A stretch of 64,000 nucleotides of DNA from JALZUV01 sp963837025 (GTDB lineage Bacteria > Pseudomonadota > Alphaproteobacteria > Rickettsiales > JALZUV01). A program made the translations under genes and the position numbers. Shown in pieces: positions 34,558 through 43,446 of this stretch; the first letter of the stretch is position 1; each line of letters opens with the position of its first letter. Under the pieces are notes generated by a model. It was not told the origin of the DNA, did no database searches, and worked only from the letters and a program-made list of their open reading frames with translations. The DNA lies in the NCBI GenBank assembly GCA_963837025.1, contig CAWILT010000001.1, forward strand, positions 434,001 to 498,000, read 5' to 3'.

Positions 34558-35949
34558 TTATTTCTTAATGCGGCATAACCGCACATCTAATGTTGCATCA
34601 ATATCGGGTAATCCAATAAGATTTAAACTGATAAGAGACGAATCAATTTCATCTGATAATTCCGCAAAGAATCGACCCGAATTGGTAAAATTTTCGCGAC
34701 GGTCAATAATAAACCACTCTCCATCGCCATCATCATAATCCATTTCCAATGTGAAATTGGAAAGACCAGGATTATCTGAGCTTATGTAAAGATAATAATC
34801 TGAACCATTTACTTTTAAGTCAGCCGGCAATTCAAATACGGATGCCGTTTCTGATCCCGATTTTACAGTTATCTTAGTTGATTTCACGGCCTCTTGCTCG
34901 CTGCATTCACCGTACACAGCGGGTATAGCTTGGCGAAACATACTGTCGCCTAAATTAAAATCATAATGCGCCAAATTTTCCCAAACAATAAAGTTAGGAT
35001 TAAGGCGTTTATCCTTCGGCAATGATGTATAAGATACCAGCGAGTTAAATAATTTACCGGCACTAATCGCAAAATTGGCCACTTCCAAACCAGTATGCTC
35101 AGATAAAAATCCATCGAAATTGAACCACGGTATAGCACTAAAACTTGATCCTAATAAAATAAGCGGAGGCGAACTGCTCACATCACCGAATAAAGCATTT
35201 TCGCCTTTTTCAAGCTGCACATTGGTTTGATAACTTGGATAAGGCTCAGCAGGAATTATATCATCACATAATGAGTCAATTTCCATCGCGATGGTCGATT
35301 TCATCTGCAATTCGCCCGTTACTTCCGTTTGATAGGTAGCGGGCGTAATAGTTTTATAAATGTCCGTTTTTTTGATAATCTCACCTATTTTTTCTGCTGA
35401 AAGGTTCGATCCTAAAGGTGACCAATGCGCATCGCGCTTATAGAAAAAATGTAATCCTGTTTTAGGATCAATCCTATTCATCTTATCTGTCACTTCGACT
35501 ACGGTTGCACCTGTTGAGCGCAACTGCTCTAGATATAATTTATAATAATGCATTGCATCGGTTAAATTAAATGCCTGCTGGCCAGGTTGTGTGCGATCAA
35601 AATATTGCAATGCGGTGAAAGGCCGTGGTGGCACCTGCAATAAAATTAATGTAGCGCCTTGGCTTTTAAATGCTTCATTGAGGCGCGTAAGATAATTTTT
35701 TGCATGCGGTAGCAAAGCGAAATATTCATTAATGTCGCCTTTGCGAAAAAACCAGCCATCTCTGCCTTGGGTTAAAGCCGAAATAGTTTGTCGATTCGTA
35801 TCATGCAAATACGGACATTTATAGATTTGTGTTTTTCCAACATAGCCTGTTTTTGTGCTTTCCGGCGCAACTTCTTGCGCAAAGGCATTGGCCGTAATGC
35901 CTATAAAAAGCAAAGCCAACACGCCAGCGAAATATAATTTAAACTTCAT
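34558..35949 (-). CDS. algX: Alginate O-acetyltransferase AlgX
   Basis: AlgX is the terminal periplasmic acetyltransferase that also binds the polymer. With the start at ATG 35949 it has 463 residues (Pseudomonas AlgX 474): a signal peptide ending near NAFAQ, an SGNH-like domain, and a beta-rich C-terminal region from about 340 that fits the carbohydrate-binding module. The triad is D173, H175 (KRDAHWSPLG) and S269 (LLGSSFSA), in almost exactly the same register as D174/H176/S269 of P. aeruginosa. Early cysteines in IYKCPYLHD are also AlgX-like. It lies 10 bases downstream of algA. Confidence 0.9.
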   Translation of the reverse strand: MKFKLYFAGVLALLFIGITANAFAQEVAPESTKTGYVGKTQIYKCPYLHDTNRQTISALTQGRDGWFFRKGDINEYFALLPHAKNYLTRLNEAFKSQGATLILLQVPPRPFTALQYFDRTQPGQQAFNLTDAMHYYKLYLEQLRSTGATVVEVTDKMNRIDPKTGLHFFYKRDAHWSPLGSNLSAEKIGEIIKKTDIYKTITPATYQTEVTGELQMKSTIAMEIDSLCDDIIPAEPYPSYQTNVQLEKGENALFGDVSSSPPLILLGSSFSAIPWFNFDGFLSEHTGLEVANFAISAGKLFNSLVSYTSLPKDKRLNPNFIVWENLAHYDFNLGDSMFRQAIPAVYGECSEQEAVKSTKITVKSGSETASVFELPADLKVNGSDYYLYISSDNPGLSNFTLEMDYDDGDGEWFIIDRRENFTNSGRFFAELSDEIDSSLISLNLIGLPDIDATLDVRLCRIKK

Positions 35950-35959
35950 TAAAAGCAAA

Positions 35960-37414
35960 CTACTTAACTTCCTCAATACGTCCGTACGTATCTTCAAAGC
36001 GCACAATGTCATCTTCGCCTAAATACGAGCCTGCTTGAACTTCAATAAGTTCTAATGGAATTGTGCCAGGGTTTACCAAACGATGCTTTGCACCCGTTGG
36101 AATGTAGATAGATTCATTTTCAGATACAATTTTTCGTGTGTCATCTAGTGTCACAATTGCTGTGCCTTTCACAACAATCCAATGTTCTGCGCGATGATAA
36201 TGCATTTGCAGCGATAAACTCGCACCCGGTTTCACGGTAATGCGCTTGACTTGATGGCGATCGCCAGTATCGACACTATCATAATTACCCCAAGGGCGCG
36301 TCATTTGACGATATTCATGCACTAGTTTAGGGTTTTGCACTTTCAGCTTTTCAACCAATTCTTTAACATCTTGTGCATTATTTCTATCTGCTACCAGCAC
36401 ACAATCTTTAGTCGAAATAACAACCAAATCTTTCACGCCAATAGTTGCAATCTTTACACCATCTTTGCTATTCACAAAGCAATCATGGCTATTGAGAAGA
36501 ATATTTTCACCTTCCGAAACATTACCCATTTTATCTTTGTTTTTGATACGCCATAACGCATCAAACGATCCCGCGTCGGTCCAACCACAATCCATAGGCA
36601 CTACTACCGCTTTTTGTGTATTTTCCATTACCGCATAATCAATCGATTCTGATGGTATTTTAGCAAATTCTTTTGCGCCAAAACGAATAAAATCTTCACC
36701 CTCACGCATTGAGTTAAAGGCAATTGCAGTGGCTTTCGCAATATCAGGGCGTTGGGTTTGCATTTCTTCTAATAGTAACTTTACCGAAAAAGCAAACATG
36801 CCACTATTCCACACATAATCGCCTGATTTTACATATTTATTCGCAGTTTTCTCATCTGGTTTTTCAACAAAACTTTCTACTTTATGCGTACCTTCCAATA
36901 AGGCATTACTATCAAATTTGATATAGCCATATCCTGTATCGGCATGAGATGGCGTAATACCAAAGGTTGCTAAATAGCCTTTGGAGGCCGCAATAGAAGC
37001 CTTTCTAACCGCTTGCGTAAATGCCAAAATATTATCAATTATATGATCAGACGGTAGAATTAACATTACGGCATTATCACCATATAATTTTCGCACATAA
37101 TGCGCAGCAATGGTGAGCGCTGGCGCCGTATTGCGCCCTTTTGATTCCAGTAAAATTTTTGCATCATCAATGCCTAAAGCCTGAATATTTTCAGCCACTA
37201 AAAAGCGATGGTCTTCATTACTAACAAATACAGGCGCTTCATAAATATCGCGGTTTGCAACTCTTAAAGCAGTCTGTTGAATCAACGAAAATTCATCAGA
37301 CGCTAATTTCAAAAATTGTTTCGGATAGTGGCTTCGCGACATCGGCCAAAGTCGTGTTCCCATCCCTCCAGATAATATTACAGGTACAATGGTTGCATTA
37401 ACCGATTTTGGCAT
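35960..37414 (-). CDS. algA: Mannose-1-phosphate guanylyltransferase / mannose-6-phosphate isomerase AlgA
   Basis: AlgA is bifunctional: it isomerises fructose 6-phosphate to mannose 6-phosphate and makes GDP-mannose from mannose 1-phosphate. The start at ATG 37414 has an AAGGAG ribosome site and gives 484 residues (Pseudomonas AlgA 481). The nucleotidyltransferase domain has GGMGTRLWPMSR (from residue 16) and a later FVEKPD sugar-binding motif. The C-terminal cupin carries the isomerase signature QMHYHRAEHWIVVKGTA. The gene heads the leftward algA-algX-algF-sel1 block and is divergent from algC, so AlgA and AlgC supplies may be coordinated. Confidence 0.93.
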   Translation of the reverse strand: MPKSVNATIVPVILSGGMGTRLWPMSRSHYPKQFLKLASDEFSLIQQTALRVANRDIYEAPVFVSNEDHRFLVAENIQALGIDDAKILLESKGRNTAPALTIAAHYVRKLYGDNAVMLILPSDHIIDNILAFTQAVRKASIAASKGYLATFGITPSHADTGYGYIKFDSNALLEGTHKVESFVEKPDEKTANKYVKSGDYVWNSGMFAFSVKLLLEEMQTQRPDIAKATAIAFNSMREGEDFIRFGAKEFAKIPSESIDYAVMENTQKAVVVPMDCGWTDAGSFDALWRIKNKDKMGNVSEGENILLNSHDCFVNSKDGVKIATIGVKDLVVISTKDCVLVADRNNAQDVKELVEKLKVQNPKLVHEYRQMTRPWGNYDSVDTGDRHQVKRITVKPGASLSLQMHYHRAEHWIVVKGTAIVTLDDTRKIVSENESIYIPTGAKHRLVNPGTIPLELIEVQAGSYLGEDDIVRFEDTYGRIEEVK

Positions 37415-37559
37415 TAAGTTCTCCTTTGAGCAAGTACAGAGCATATAGACTTATTGGGGTTATTATCAAGCAATTCCATTGTTTCAAAGCAGCTTCTTTA
37501 ACCTTCATTAACCATTATACGCAAAACTATTACCGTTTGATGACAAAGAGAGATTTTTA

Positions 37560-38954
37560 ATGCCCCATCGCTTTCATTCTTCCATTTTGCGTGCTGGCGA
37601 TATACGCGGCATCTATAACGAGACGCTTTCTGATGAAGATGCATTCTACATTGGCAAAGGCTTTGCTACCGCCATCATTCGCGAATCAAGCAATGCTAAC
37701 CCGGTAATCGCTTTAGCTTATGATGGCCGTTTAAGCACGCCCGCTTTACGCGCAAAATTAGTTGAAGGGATTTTATCCACGGGCGCTACCTTACATGATT
37801 TTGGTGTTGGCCCTACGCCACTTATGTATTTTTCAGCACATACCACCCATGCCAATGCAGGCATTATGATTACCGGATCACATAATCCTGCCAATCATAA
37901 CGGCTTTAAAATGATGATTGGCAAAAACTCATTTTATGGCGAACGCATTGAACAGCTAGGCCACTATGTTGCCAACGATGATTTTGAATCTGGCGAAGGA
38001 AAACTGATTTCAAAAGACAGTAAACCCGAGTATCTCAACACATTAGCCGCCGCTTACAAATCAAAAGGTGCAAAATCTTTAAAAGTCGTGGTCGACCCCG
38101 GTAACGGCGCCGCTGGCGAAATCTCCGCGCGCTTAGCTGAAATGTTGGATGTTGATATCACCGTAATCAACGCCGAAATTGATGGCAATTTCCCTAATCA
38201 CCACCCCGACCCCACCATTCCTGCGCTTATGCAACAACTCATCCAAACCGTACAATCGCAAAACGCTGATTTGGGTATTGCCTATGATGGCGATGGCGAT
38301 CGTATTGGCGCGGTAGATAATAAAGGCCGCATTCTTTACGGCGACCAGCTGATGGTATTATTTGGCCGCGATGTATTGATGAAGCATTCAGGCGCTACCA
38401 TAATCGCCGACGTAAAAGCCAGCCAAACCCTATTTGACGATATTGCAGCACATGGCGGCAAACCTCTTATGTGGAAGACCGGACACAGCTTTGTAAAAGC
38501 CAAAATGAAGGAAACCAATGCCCTGCTCGCAGGCGAAATGAGCGGCCATATTTTCTTCGCCGATAATTATTTTGGTTTTGATGATGGCATCTATGCCGGC
38601 GTACGCTTAATTAACTTGCTTGCACATTCTAAAAAACCACTTGAACAATTAATGGACGAAATGCCCAAAGTTTTCAACACGCCTGAAATTCGCATCAATA
38701 CCACCGAAGAAAAGAAATTCACTGCTGTTAGCGAAATCAAACAACGCCTATCCGTCCAAGGCGCTGATGTGGATGATGTGGATGGCGTACGGGTTAAAAC
38801 AAGTGATGGCTGGTGGCTTGCCCGCGCATCCAACACCCAAGCGGCCATCATCGCCCGCGCCGAAGGCAACAGCCCCGAAAGCCTCCAAACCCTAAAAGAT
38901 GCATTAGCCACGCAACTCAAAACCAGCGGAATCGAAGATTTCGATTTGGGTTAA
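37560..38954 (+). CDS. algC: Phosphomannomutase/phosphoglucomutase AlgC
   Basis: AlgC interconverts mannose 6-phosphate and mannose 1-phosphate (and the glucose forms). The 464-residue protein (Pseudomonas AlgC 463) has the phosphoserine loop ITGSHNP with S107, the metal site YDGDGDRIG, the sugar loop GEMSGHIFF, and the phosphate-binding C-terminus with RASNTQAAIIARAEG. Domain order I-IV fits the alpha-D-phosphohexomutase superfamily. An AGAGAG ribosome site precedes the ATG. It is divergent from algA with about 145 bases between, and it also supplies glucose 1-phosphate, the substrate of the GalU encoded at 54 kb. Confidence 0.93.
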   Translation: MPHRFHSSILRAGDIRGIYNETLSDEDAFYIGKGFATAIIRESSNANPVIALAYDGRLSTPALRAKLVEGILSTGATLHDFGVGPTPLMYFSAHTTHANAGIMITGSHNPANHNGFKMMIGKNSFYGERIEQLGHYVANDDFESGEGKLISKDSKPEYLNTLAAAYKSKGAKSLKVVVDPGNGAAGEISARLAEMLDVDITVINAEIDGNFPNHHPDPTIPALMQQLIQTVQSQNADLGIAYDGDGDRIGAVDNKGRILYGDQLMVLFGRDVLMKHSGATIIADVKASQTLFDDIAAHGGKPLMWKTGHSFVKAKMKETNALLAGEMSGHIFFADNYFGFDDGIYAGVRLINLLAHSKKPLEQLMDEMPKVFNTPEIRINTTEEKKFTAVSEIKQRLSVQGADVDDVDGVRVKTSDGWWLARASNTQAAIIARAEGNSPESLQTLKDALATQLKTSGIEDFDLG

Positions 38955-38996
38955 TGCACATTTATGCATGCTTTAAAAAAAGATTGGAAGTTGCAC

Positions 38997-39773
38997 TTAT
39001 TTACTAATTTCATATTCGAAACGCTGACCATCTTTCCATGCTTTGTTACTATTGCCATAGGGCTCAATACCTCCAGCATCTTTTAACATTCGTGCAGCAT
39101 GTAACAAATTCCACGTCATAAAAGTGGTGTTCCGATTAGTAAAATCATTATCAAATCCTGCTTTTTCGCCTTTATCATCTTTATCGCCATATGATAATCC
39201 TGGGCCAACATCTCCAATCCAGCCAGCATCAGCTTGCGGCGGAATCGTGCAGCCGATATGCATTAGCGAATATAAAATTTGCATAGAGCAATGCTTCACG
39301 CCATCTTCATTTCCTGTAATTAAGCAGCCCCCTACTTTACCGTAATAAATAAATTGTCCTTTGTCGTTCATCTGGCTCGACATCGCATAAAGGCGCTCAA
39401 TTAATTGCATACACACGGAAGATATTGCACCCAACCAAATAGGAGTGGCTATTATAATAATATCGCACGCTTCAATTATTTTCCATAGGTTAGGCCAATT
39501 ATCGGCATCCCATTTATGCTCGGTCATATCTGGGTAAACTCCGGTTGCCAGCCCTTCTTCCACCACACGAATTTCGTGTACAGCAACATTTTGTTTGCGC
39601 ATAAGGTTAGCTGAATGTGCAATAAGCCGCTGCGTATGCGAATCCCCTTGCGCTGACTTTTTTAAGGTACAGTTCAAATAAATCGCTTTAAGATCAGAAA
39701 AATTAGTTTCGGGTTTAGAAATATTTTTGCTCATGTCTATATCATGGTCAAAAATACTTGAAGTTTCAAGCAT
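38997..39773 (-). CDS. Flavodoxin-fold NAD(P)H-dependent FMN reductase family protein
   Basis: The 258-residue protein has the flavodoxin-like fold of the NADPH-dependent FMN reductase/NAD(P)H oxidoreductase family. The first strand and phosphate loop are IYLNCTLKKSAQGDSHTQRL; a central strand, IIIIATPIWLGAISSVCMQLIERL, corresponds to the family segment that binds the flavin ring; and YYGKVGGCLITGNEDG follows. An alternative start at ATG 39734 would remove 13 residues; no strong ribosome site decides between them. The reaction and substrate are unknown. It is convergent with algC and stands between the alginate locus and tRNA-Ala. Confidence 0.7.
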   Translation of the reverse strand: MLETSSIFDHDIDMSKNISKPETNFSDLKAIYLNCTLKKSAQGDSHTQRLIAHSANLMRKQNVAVHEIRVVEEGLATGVYPDMTEHKWDADNWPNLWKIIEACDIIIIATPIWLGAISSVCMQLIERLYAMSSQMNDKGQFIYYGKVGGCLITGNEDGVKHCSMQILYSLMHIGCTIPPQADAGWIGDVGPGLSYGDKDDKGEKAGFDNDFTNRNTTFMTWNLLHAARMLKDAGGIEPYGNSNKAWKDGQRFEYEISK

Positions 39774-39804
39774 TGCTGTTAGCTTGCCGCTTACCTAATT
39801 AGAT

Positions 39805-39880
39805 GGGGCCTTAGCTCAGTTGGTAGAGCGCTTCGCTGGCAGTGAAGAGGTCAGCGGTTCGAACCCGCTAGGCTCCACCA
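39805..39880 (+). tRNA. tRNA-Ala (anticodon GGC)
   Basis: The cloverleaf is complete: acceptor GGGGCCT pairs with AGGCTCC (one G-U), the D-arm has AGCTCAGTTGGTAGAGC, the anticodon loop CTGGCAG gives GGC, the T-arm has GTTCGAACC, and CCA is encoded. Confidence 0.95.
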
Positions 39881-40036
39881 GATATTATCTGTCATTTCAT
39901 CACCTCAGGCGCTGATTTACAATCCGATCCTATATATACTGCGCTCCATCTTACAAACTGTCACTCATTCGCATTTTAAACAGGCAATAGATTTGAAGCC
40001 TATTTACTGCTATCATACATTCTTAAAGCAGGAATA

Positions 40037-40312
40037 ATGACAGAATATATTTGTTTAAAATGCTCTAACATTGGCAAACCAAAGCGCCTTAAGCGCGGCA
40101 GTGGCAAAACGGAGTTTGTGGCGTGGATGTGCTTTCCATTTGGGTTGCCTTACACATTTTGGCGCATGTTGAGCAAAATGCCTGTTTGCAAATCTTGCAG
40201 CGAACCGTTTATTGAGCCCGTTACTAGCCCCGTTGGCATGCGTATGATTGAAAATATCGAAAAAGATTTGCCCCGCGATCCAACCTTTGAAGAATTTATC
40301 AATACGCGTTAA
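40037..40312 (+). CDS. Small zinc-ribbon-like hypothetical protein, 91 aa
   Basis: Two Cys pairs (CLKC near residue 6 and CKSC near residue 52) could bind one zinc in a ribbon-like fold. Between them lies a basic stretch (KPKRLKRGSGK) and a hydrophobic, Phe- and Trp-rich segment (FVAWMCFPFGLPYTFWRML) that could be a short membrane or buried helix. The C-terminal third is acidic. I do not recognise the family. A GCAGG stretch sits before the ATG. It stands alone between tRNA-Ala and the SulP transporter gene, which is on the same strand 89 bases on. Confidence 0.6.
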   Translation: MTEYICLKCSNIGKPKRLKRGSGKTEFVAWMCFPFGLPYTFWRMLSKMPVCKSCSEPFIEPVTSPVGMRMIENIEKDLPRDPTFEEFINTR

Positions 40313-40401
40313 TCCTCTCATATCTCTGTATTACAATACGGATAGCTTGCATTCACCCTCTCAATGATTAGGGTGCAAAAAAACGAATCTGAAAATTTGA
40401 T

Positions 40402-41949
40402 ATGACTGCACAGCCTTTCTTCCACAATTATAAAATTGAAATCTTATCGGGTCTTACCGTTGCGTTAGCACTCGTACCCGAAGCGGTGGCATTCGCATTC
40501 ATCGCAGGGGTTGATCCATTAGTGGGCTTATATGCCGCATTTTTAATAGGGTTGATCACCTCGATTTTTGGTGGCCGACCCGGAATGATTTCAGGAGCAA
40601 CGGGCGCGCTAGCCGTTGTAATGGTTAGCTTAGTAGCCGCGCACGGTGTTCAATACTTATTCGCAACCGTTGTACTTATGGGTATTCTGCAATTTCTAGC
40701 TGGGCTTTTCCGACTAGGAAAATTTATTCGCATGGTTCCGCATCCGGTAATGCTAGGCTTTGTAAATGGCTTGGCCATTGTTATTTTTCTAGCACAGCTA
40801 GGGCAATTTAAAGCACCTAATGCCCTAGGCGAAATGGAATGGTTAAGCAATCAAGCCTTGCTAGTCATGCTTGCCATTATCGCACTCACCATGCTAACCA
40901 TTCAGTTGCTTCCTAAACTAACCTCAAAATTCCCTGCCCCATTAGCCGGCATTGGTATTGCGACAGCGCTCGTTATATTTTTTAATATCGACACGCGCAC
41001 CGTGGGCGATTTAGCCAGTATTGCGGGTGGGCTGCCTATATTTGCCATTCCCGCTGTACCCTTTACGCTAGAGACCCTATTTATCATCCTGCCTTATGCC
41101 ATCGTTTTGGCGGGAATTGGTTTAATCGAATCGCTCCTCACCCTCACACTCATTGATGAGATGACTGATACACGCGGGCGTAATAGCCGTGAATGCATGG
41201 CGCAAGGCGGCGCTAATATCGTTACAGGATTTTTCGGAGGCATGGGTGGCTGCGCGATGATTGGTCAATCCATGATTAATATCAACTCGGGCGCGCGCGG
41301 CCGTTTGTCGGGTATTGCTGCCGCTTTGTTTCTGCTCTCATTCATCCTATTCGCCTCCCCGTGGATTGAGCTTATCCCTGTAGCTGCCCTTATCGGCGTG
41401 ATGTTCATGGTGGTGATTGCCACATTTGAATGGTCGTCCTTTCGAATAATGCACAAAATCCCCCGCACGGATGCGTTTGTTTTAGTTTTGGTTTCTGCTG
41501 TTACTGTCGCAACTGATTTAGCAGTAGCGGTCGTGGTCGGCGTTATCGTTTCTGCCCTCGCCTTTGCATGGGAATCAGCGCGCAGCATTTATGTTGAGGT
41601 GCAATCGGAAACAAAAACCAAAAAAGTATATATCTTGCACGGGCAACTTTTCTTTGCATCCATCAGCAAATTTAAGCGCTTATTTACTCCTAAAACCGAT
41701 CCTAAAACCGTGATTATTGATTTTAAATATTCACGTGTGTGGGATCATTCTGCATTAGAAGCCATCGAAGCGCTCGCCGAAAAATACATCAAAACCGGCA
41801 CCGATTTACATTTGCGCCACCTGTCGCCCGATTGCCAAAAGCTGTTGCACAAAGCGGGTCGTTTAGTCGATGTCGATAGCAAAGACGATCCACGCTACCG
41901 GGTAGTAGTTGATTACTCAGACCATCCCCGTGACGATTTGGTGGCGTAA
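40402..41949 (+). CDS. SulP family anion transporter with STAS domain
   Basis: This SLC26/SulP protein has 515 residues: about 11-12 membrane segments (residues about 10-390), then a cytoplasmic STAS domain (about 415-500). The N-terminal VALALVPEAVAFAFIAGV and FGGRPGMISGATGALAVVM are family signatures of the anion-binding site. The STAS core is KTVIIDFKYSRVWDHSALEAIE. Members move sulfate, bicarbonate or other anions; VPEAVAFAFIAG occurs often in bicarbonate-type members, but the substrate cannot be fixed. It is a single-gene unit ended by a strong terminator shared with rpoZ. Confidence 0.85.
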   Translation: MTAQPFFHNYKIEILSGLTVALALVPEAVAFAFIAGVDPLVGLYAAFLIGLITSIFGGRPGMISGATGALAVVMVSLVAAHGVQYLFATVVLMGILQFLAGLFRLGKFIRMVPHPVMLGFVNGLAIVIFLAQLGQFKAPNALGEMEWLSNQALLVMLAIIALTMLTIQLLPKLTSKFPAPLAGIGIATALVIFFNIDTRTVGDLASIAGGLPIFAIPAVPFTLETLFIILPYAIVLAGIGLIESLLTLTLIDEMTDTRGRNSRECMAQGGANIVTGFFGGMGGCAMIGQSMININSGARGRLSGIAAALFLLSFILFASPWIELIPVAALIGVMFMVVIATFEWSSFRIMHKIPRTDAFVLVLVSAVTVATDLAVAVVVGVIVSALAFAWESARSIYVEVQSETKTKKVYILHGQLFFASISKFKRLFTPKTDPKTVIIDFKYSRVWDHSALEAIEALAEKYIKTGTDLHLRHLSPDCQKLLHKAGRLVDVDSKDDPRYRVVVDYSDHPRDDLVA

Positions 41950-41959
41950 GCAGTAGTTT

Positions 41960-41996
41960 AAAAAAAAGGGGCGCATCAATTGCACCCCTTTTTTTA
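41960..41996. terminator. Bidirectional Rho-independent terminator between SulP gene and rpoZ
   Basis: AAAAAAAGGGG and CCCCTTTTTTT pair in an 11-bp stem extended by GCA/TGC, with T-runs on both strands. It lies between two convergent genes and should end both transcripts. Confidence 0.85.
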
Positions 41997-42012
41997 TGTT
42001 TTAACCTAATAT

Positions 42013-42453
42013 TTAATCGTCAGATTCAATCTCATCATCGAACGACATATCCATGCCATCGGGCATATCATCGCCCATGATTTGCTTTTCAAATTCTTCA
42101 GGATCAATGTTAGCTTCATCATCATCTAAAATTTCTTCGGCAGATTCATCGCCAATCAACGCACGACCGCGTGATTCTAACTGCTCATCTGATGGAGGCG
42201 GCGCAACGCCTTCAATCACATCAGGGCGTTGATAACGGCTATAGCTTTCAATAATCTCTTCTTTTAATGGCTCAAACTCAATGGTTTTACCAGCTATTTC
42301 ACGAAGCGACACCACGGCATCTTTATCATTATCGCGATCAATCGTAATGGGGTTGCCCGATGAAATTTGCTTGGCGCGGCGCGCAGCAATGGCCAATAAT
42401 TCAAAACGATTAGGGATATTTTCGATGCAATCTTCAACAGTAACGCGAGCCAT
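42013..42453 (-). CDS. rpoZ: RNA polymerase omega subunit
   Basis: Omega helps assemble and stabilise beta-prime in RNA polymerase. The 146-residue protein starts MARVTVEDCIENIPNRFELLAIAARRAKQI, of which the core NRFELLAIAARRAKQI is the omega signature. DKDAVVSLREIA follows. Residues beyond about 75 form a long, strongly acidic tail (DDEANIDPEEFEKQ and onward) that is longer than in E. coli omega (91 residues) but common in alphaproteobacteria. It is normally followed by spoT/relA in this class, yet here it ends at the bidirectional terminator. Confidence 0.93.
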   Translation of the reverse strand: MARVTVEDCIENIPNRFELLAIAARRAKQISSGNPITIDRDNDKDAVVSLREIAGKTIEFEPLKEEIIESYSRYQRPDVIEGVAPPPSDEQLESRGRALIGDESAEEILDDDEANIDPEEFEKQIMGDDMPDGMDMSFDDEIESDD

Positions 42454-42531
42454 AGTGCCATTTCCTCTTTGTATTAGGGCGAATAAGGCGCTATAACTAA
42501 CGCCTCAACCCCAATAATACAAGTGAAAACC

Positions 42532-43446
42532 ATGGCTAAAGTCGTTAACTTGAACGAAAAAAACGATACAAAACTCCCCAAGCCCGATTGGATACGCGTC
42601 AAAGCCCCCACATCGCAAGGCTATAAAGACACCCAAGCCCTGATGCGCAAACAAAGTTTGCATACCGTGTGCGAAGAGGCCGCCTGCCCCAATATCGGTG
42701 AATGCTGGGAAAAGAAACATGCTACCATCATGATTATGGGCGACACTTGCACCCGCGCCTGCGCTTTTTGCAATGTGAAAACCGGCCGCCCTAACCTGCT
42801 TGATCCCATGGAGCCTGATAACACCGCCATCGCTGTAAAAGAAATGGGTTTGCACCATGTGGTAATTACTTCCGTTGACCGCGACGATCTGCCCGATGGC
42901 GGCGCCGAACATTTCGCCCGCACGATTGAGCGCACGCGCGAAGTTGCCACGGGCACCACCATTGAAGTGTTAACCCCTGATTTCTTCCGCTCATCAGATG
43001 GCTCGTTAGAGCGTGTGCTGGCCGCTAAGCCCGATGTGTTCAACCATAATATTGAAACCGTGCCGCGTCTTTATAAACGTATTCGCCCCAGCGCGCGCTA
43101 TTTCCACTCACTCTATATCCTCAAACGCAGCAAAGAAATTGACCCGAAAATGTTCACCAAATCCGGCCTCATGGTAGGCTTGGGCGAGGATAAAACAGAA
43201 GTGCTGCAAGTGATGGATGATTTACGCGCGGCAGAAGTGGATTTCATCACCATCGGCCAATATCTGCAACCCACCCCGCGCCACGCCGCCGTGGAGCGCT
43301 TCGTCACCCCCGACGAATTCAAACTCTACGAACGCATGGCTCGCGCCAAAGGCTTCCTCATGGTCAGCAGCACGCCCCTAACCCGCAGCAGCTACCACGC
43401 CGGCGATGATTTCAAGAAACTACAGGCAGCTCGGAATGGAAAATGA
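42532..43446 (+). CDS. lipA: Lipoyl synthase LipA (radical SAM)
   Basis: LipA inserts two sulfurs into octanoyl groups on E2 and H proteins, using two [4Fe-4S] clusters. With ATG 42532 as start it has 304 residues; an in-frame GTG at 42523 would add three. The auxiliary-cluster cysteines lie in CEEAACPNIGEC (about 41-52), the radical-SAM cysteines in CTRACAFC (about 67-74), and the C-terminal Ser in the RSSYHAGD motif supplies the unusual auxiliary-cluster ligand. The sequence is typical of proteobacterial LipA. The gene overlaps the next, membrane-protein gene by about 11 bases. Confidence 0.95.
   Translation: MAKVVNLNEKNDTKLPKPDWIRVKAPTSQGYKDTQALMRKQSLHTVCEEAACPNIGECWEKKHATIMIMGDTCTRACAFCNVKTGRPNLLDPMEPDNTAIAVKEMGLHHVVITSVDRDDLPDGGAEHFARTIERTREVATGTTIEVLTPDFFRSSDGSLERVLAAKPDVFNHNIETVPRLYKRIRPSARYFHSLYILKRSKEIDPKMFTKSGLMVGLGEDKTEVLQVMDDLRAAEVDFITIGQYLQPTPRHAAVERFVTPDEFKLYERMARAKGFLMVSSTPLTRSSYHAGDDFKKLQAARNGK

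Noticed and set aside
42621..43043. 140-codon open frame opposite lipA
   Set aside because: It lies fully inside lipA on the opposite strand and has no recognisable features.
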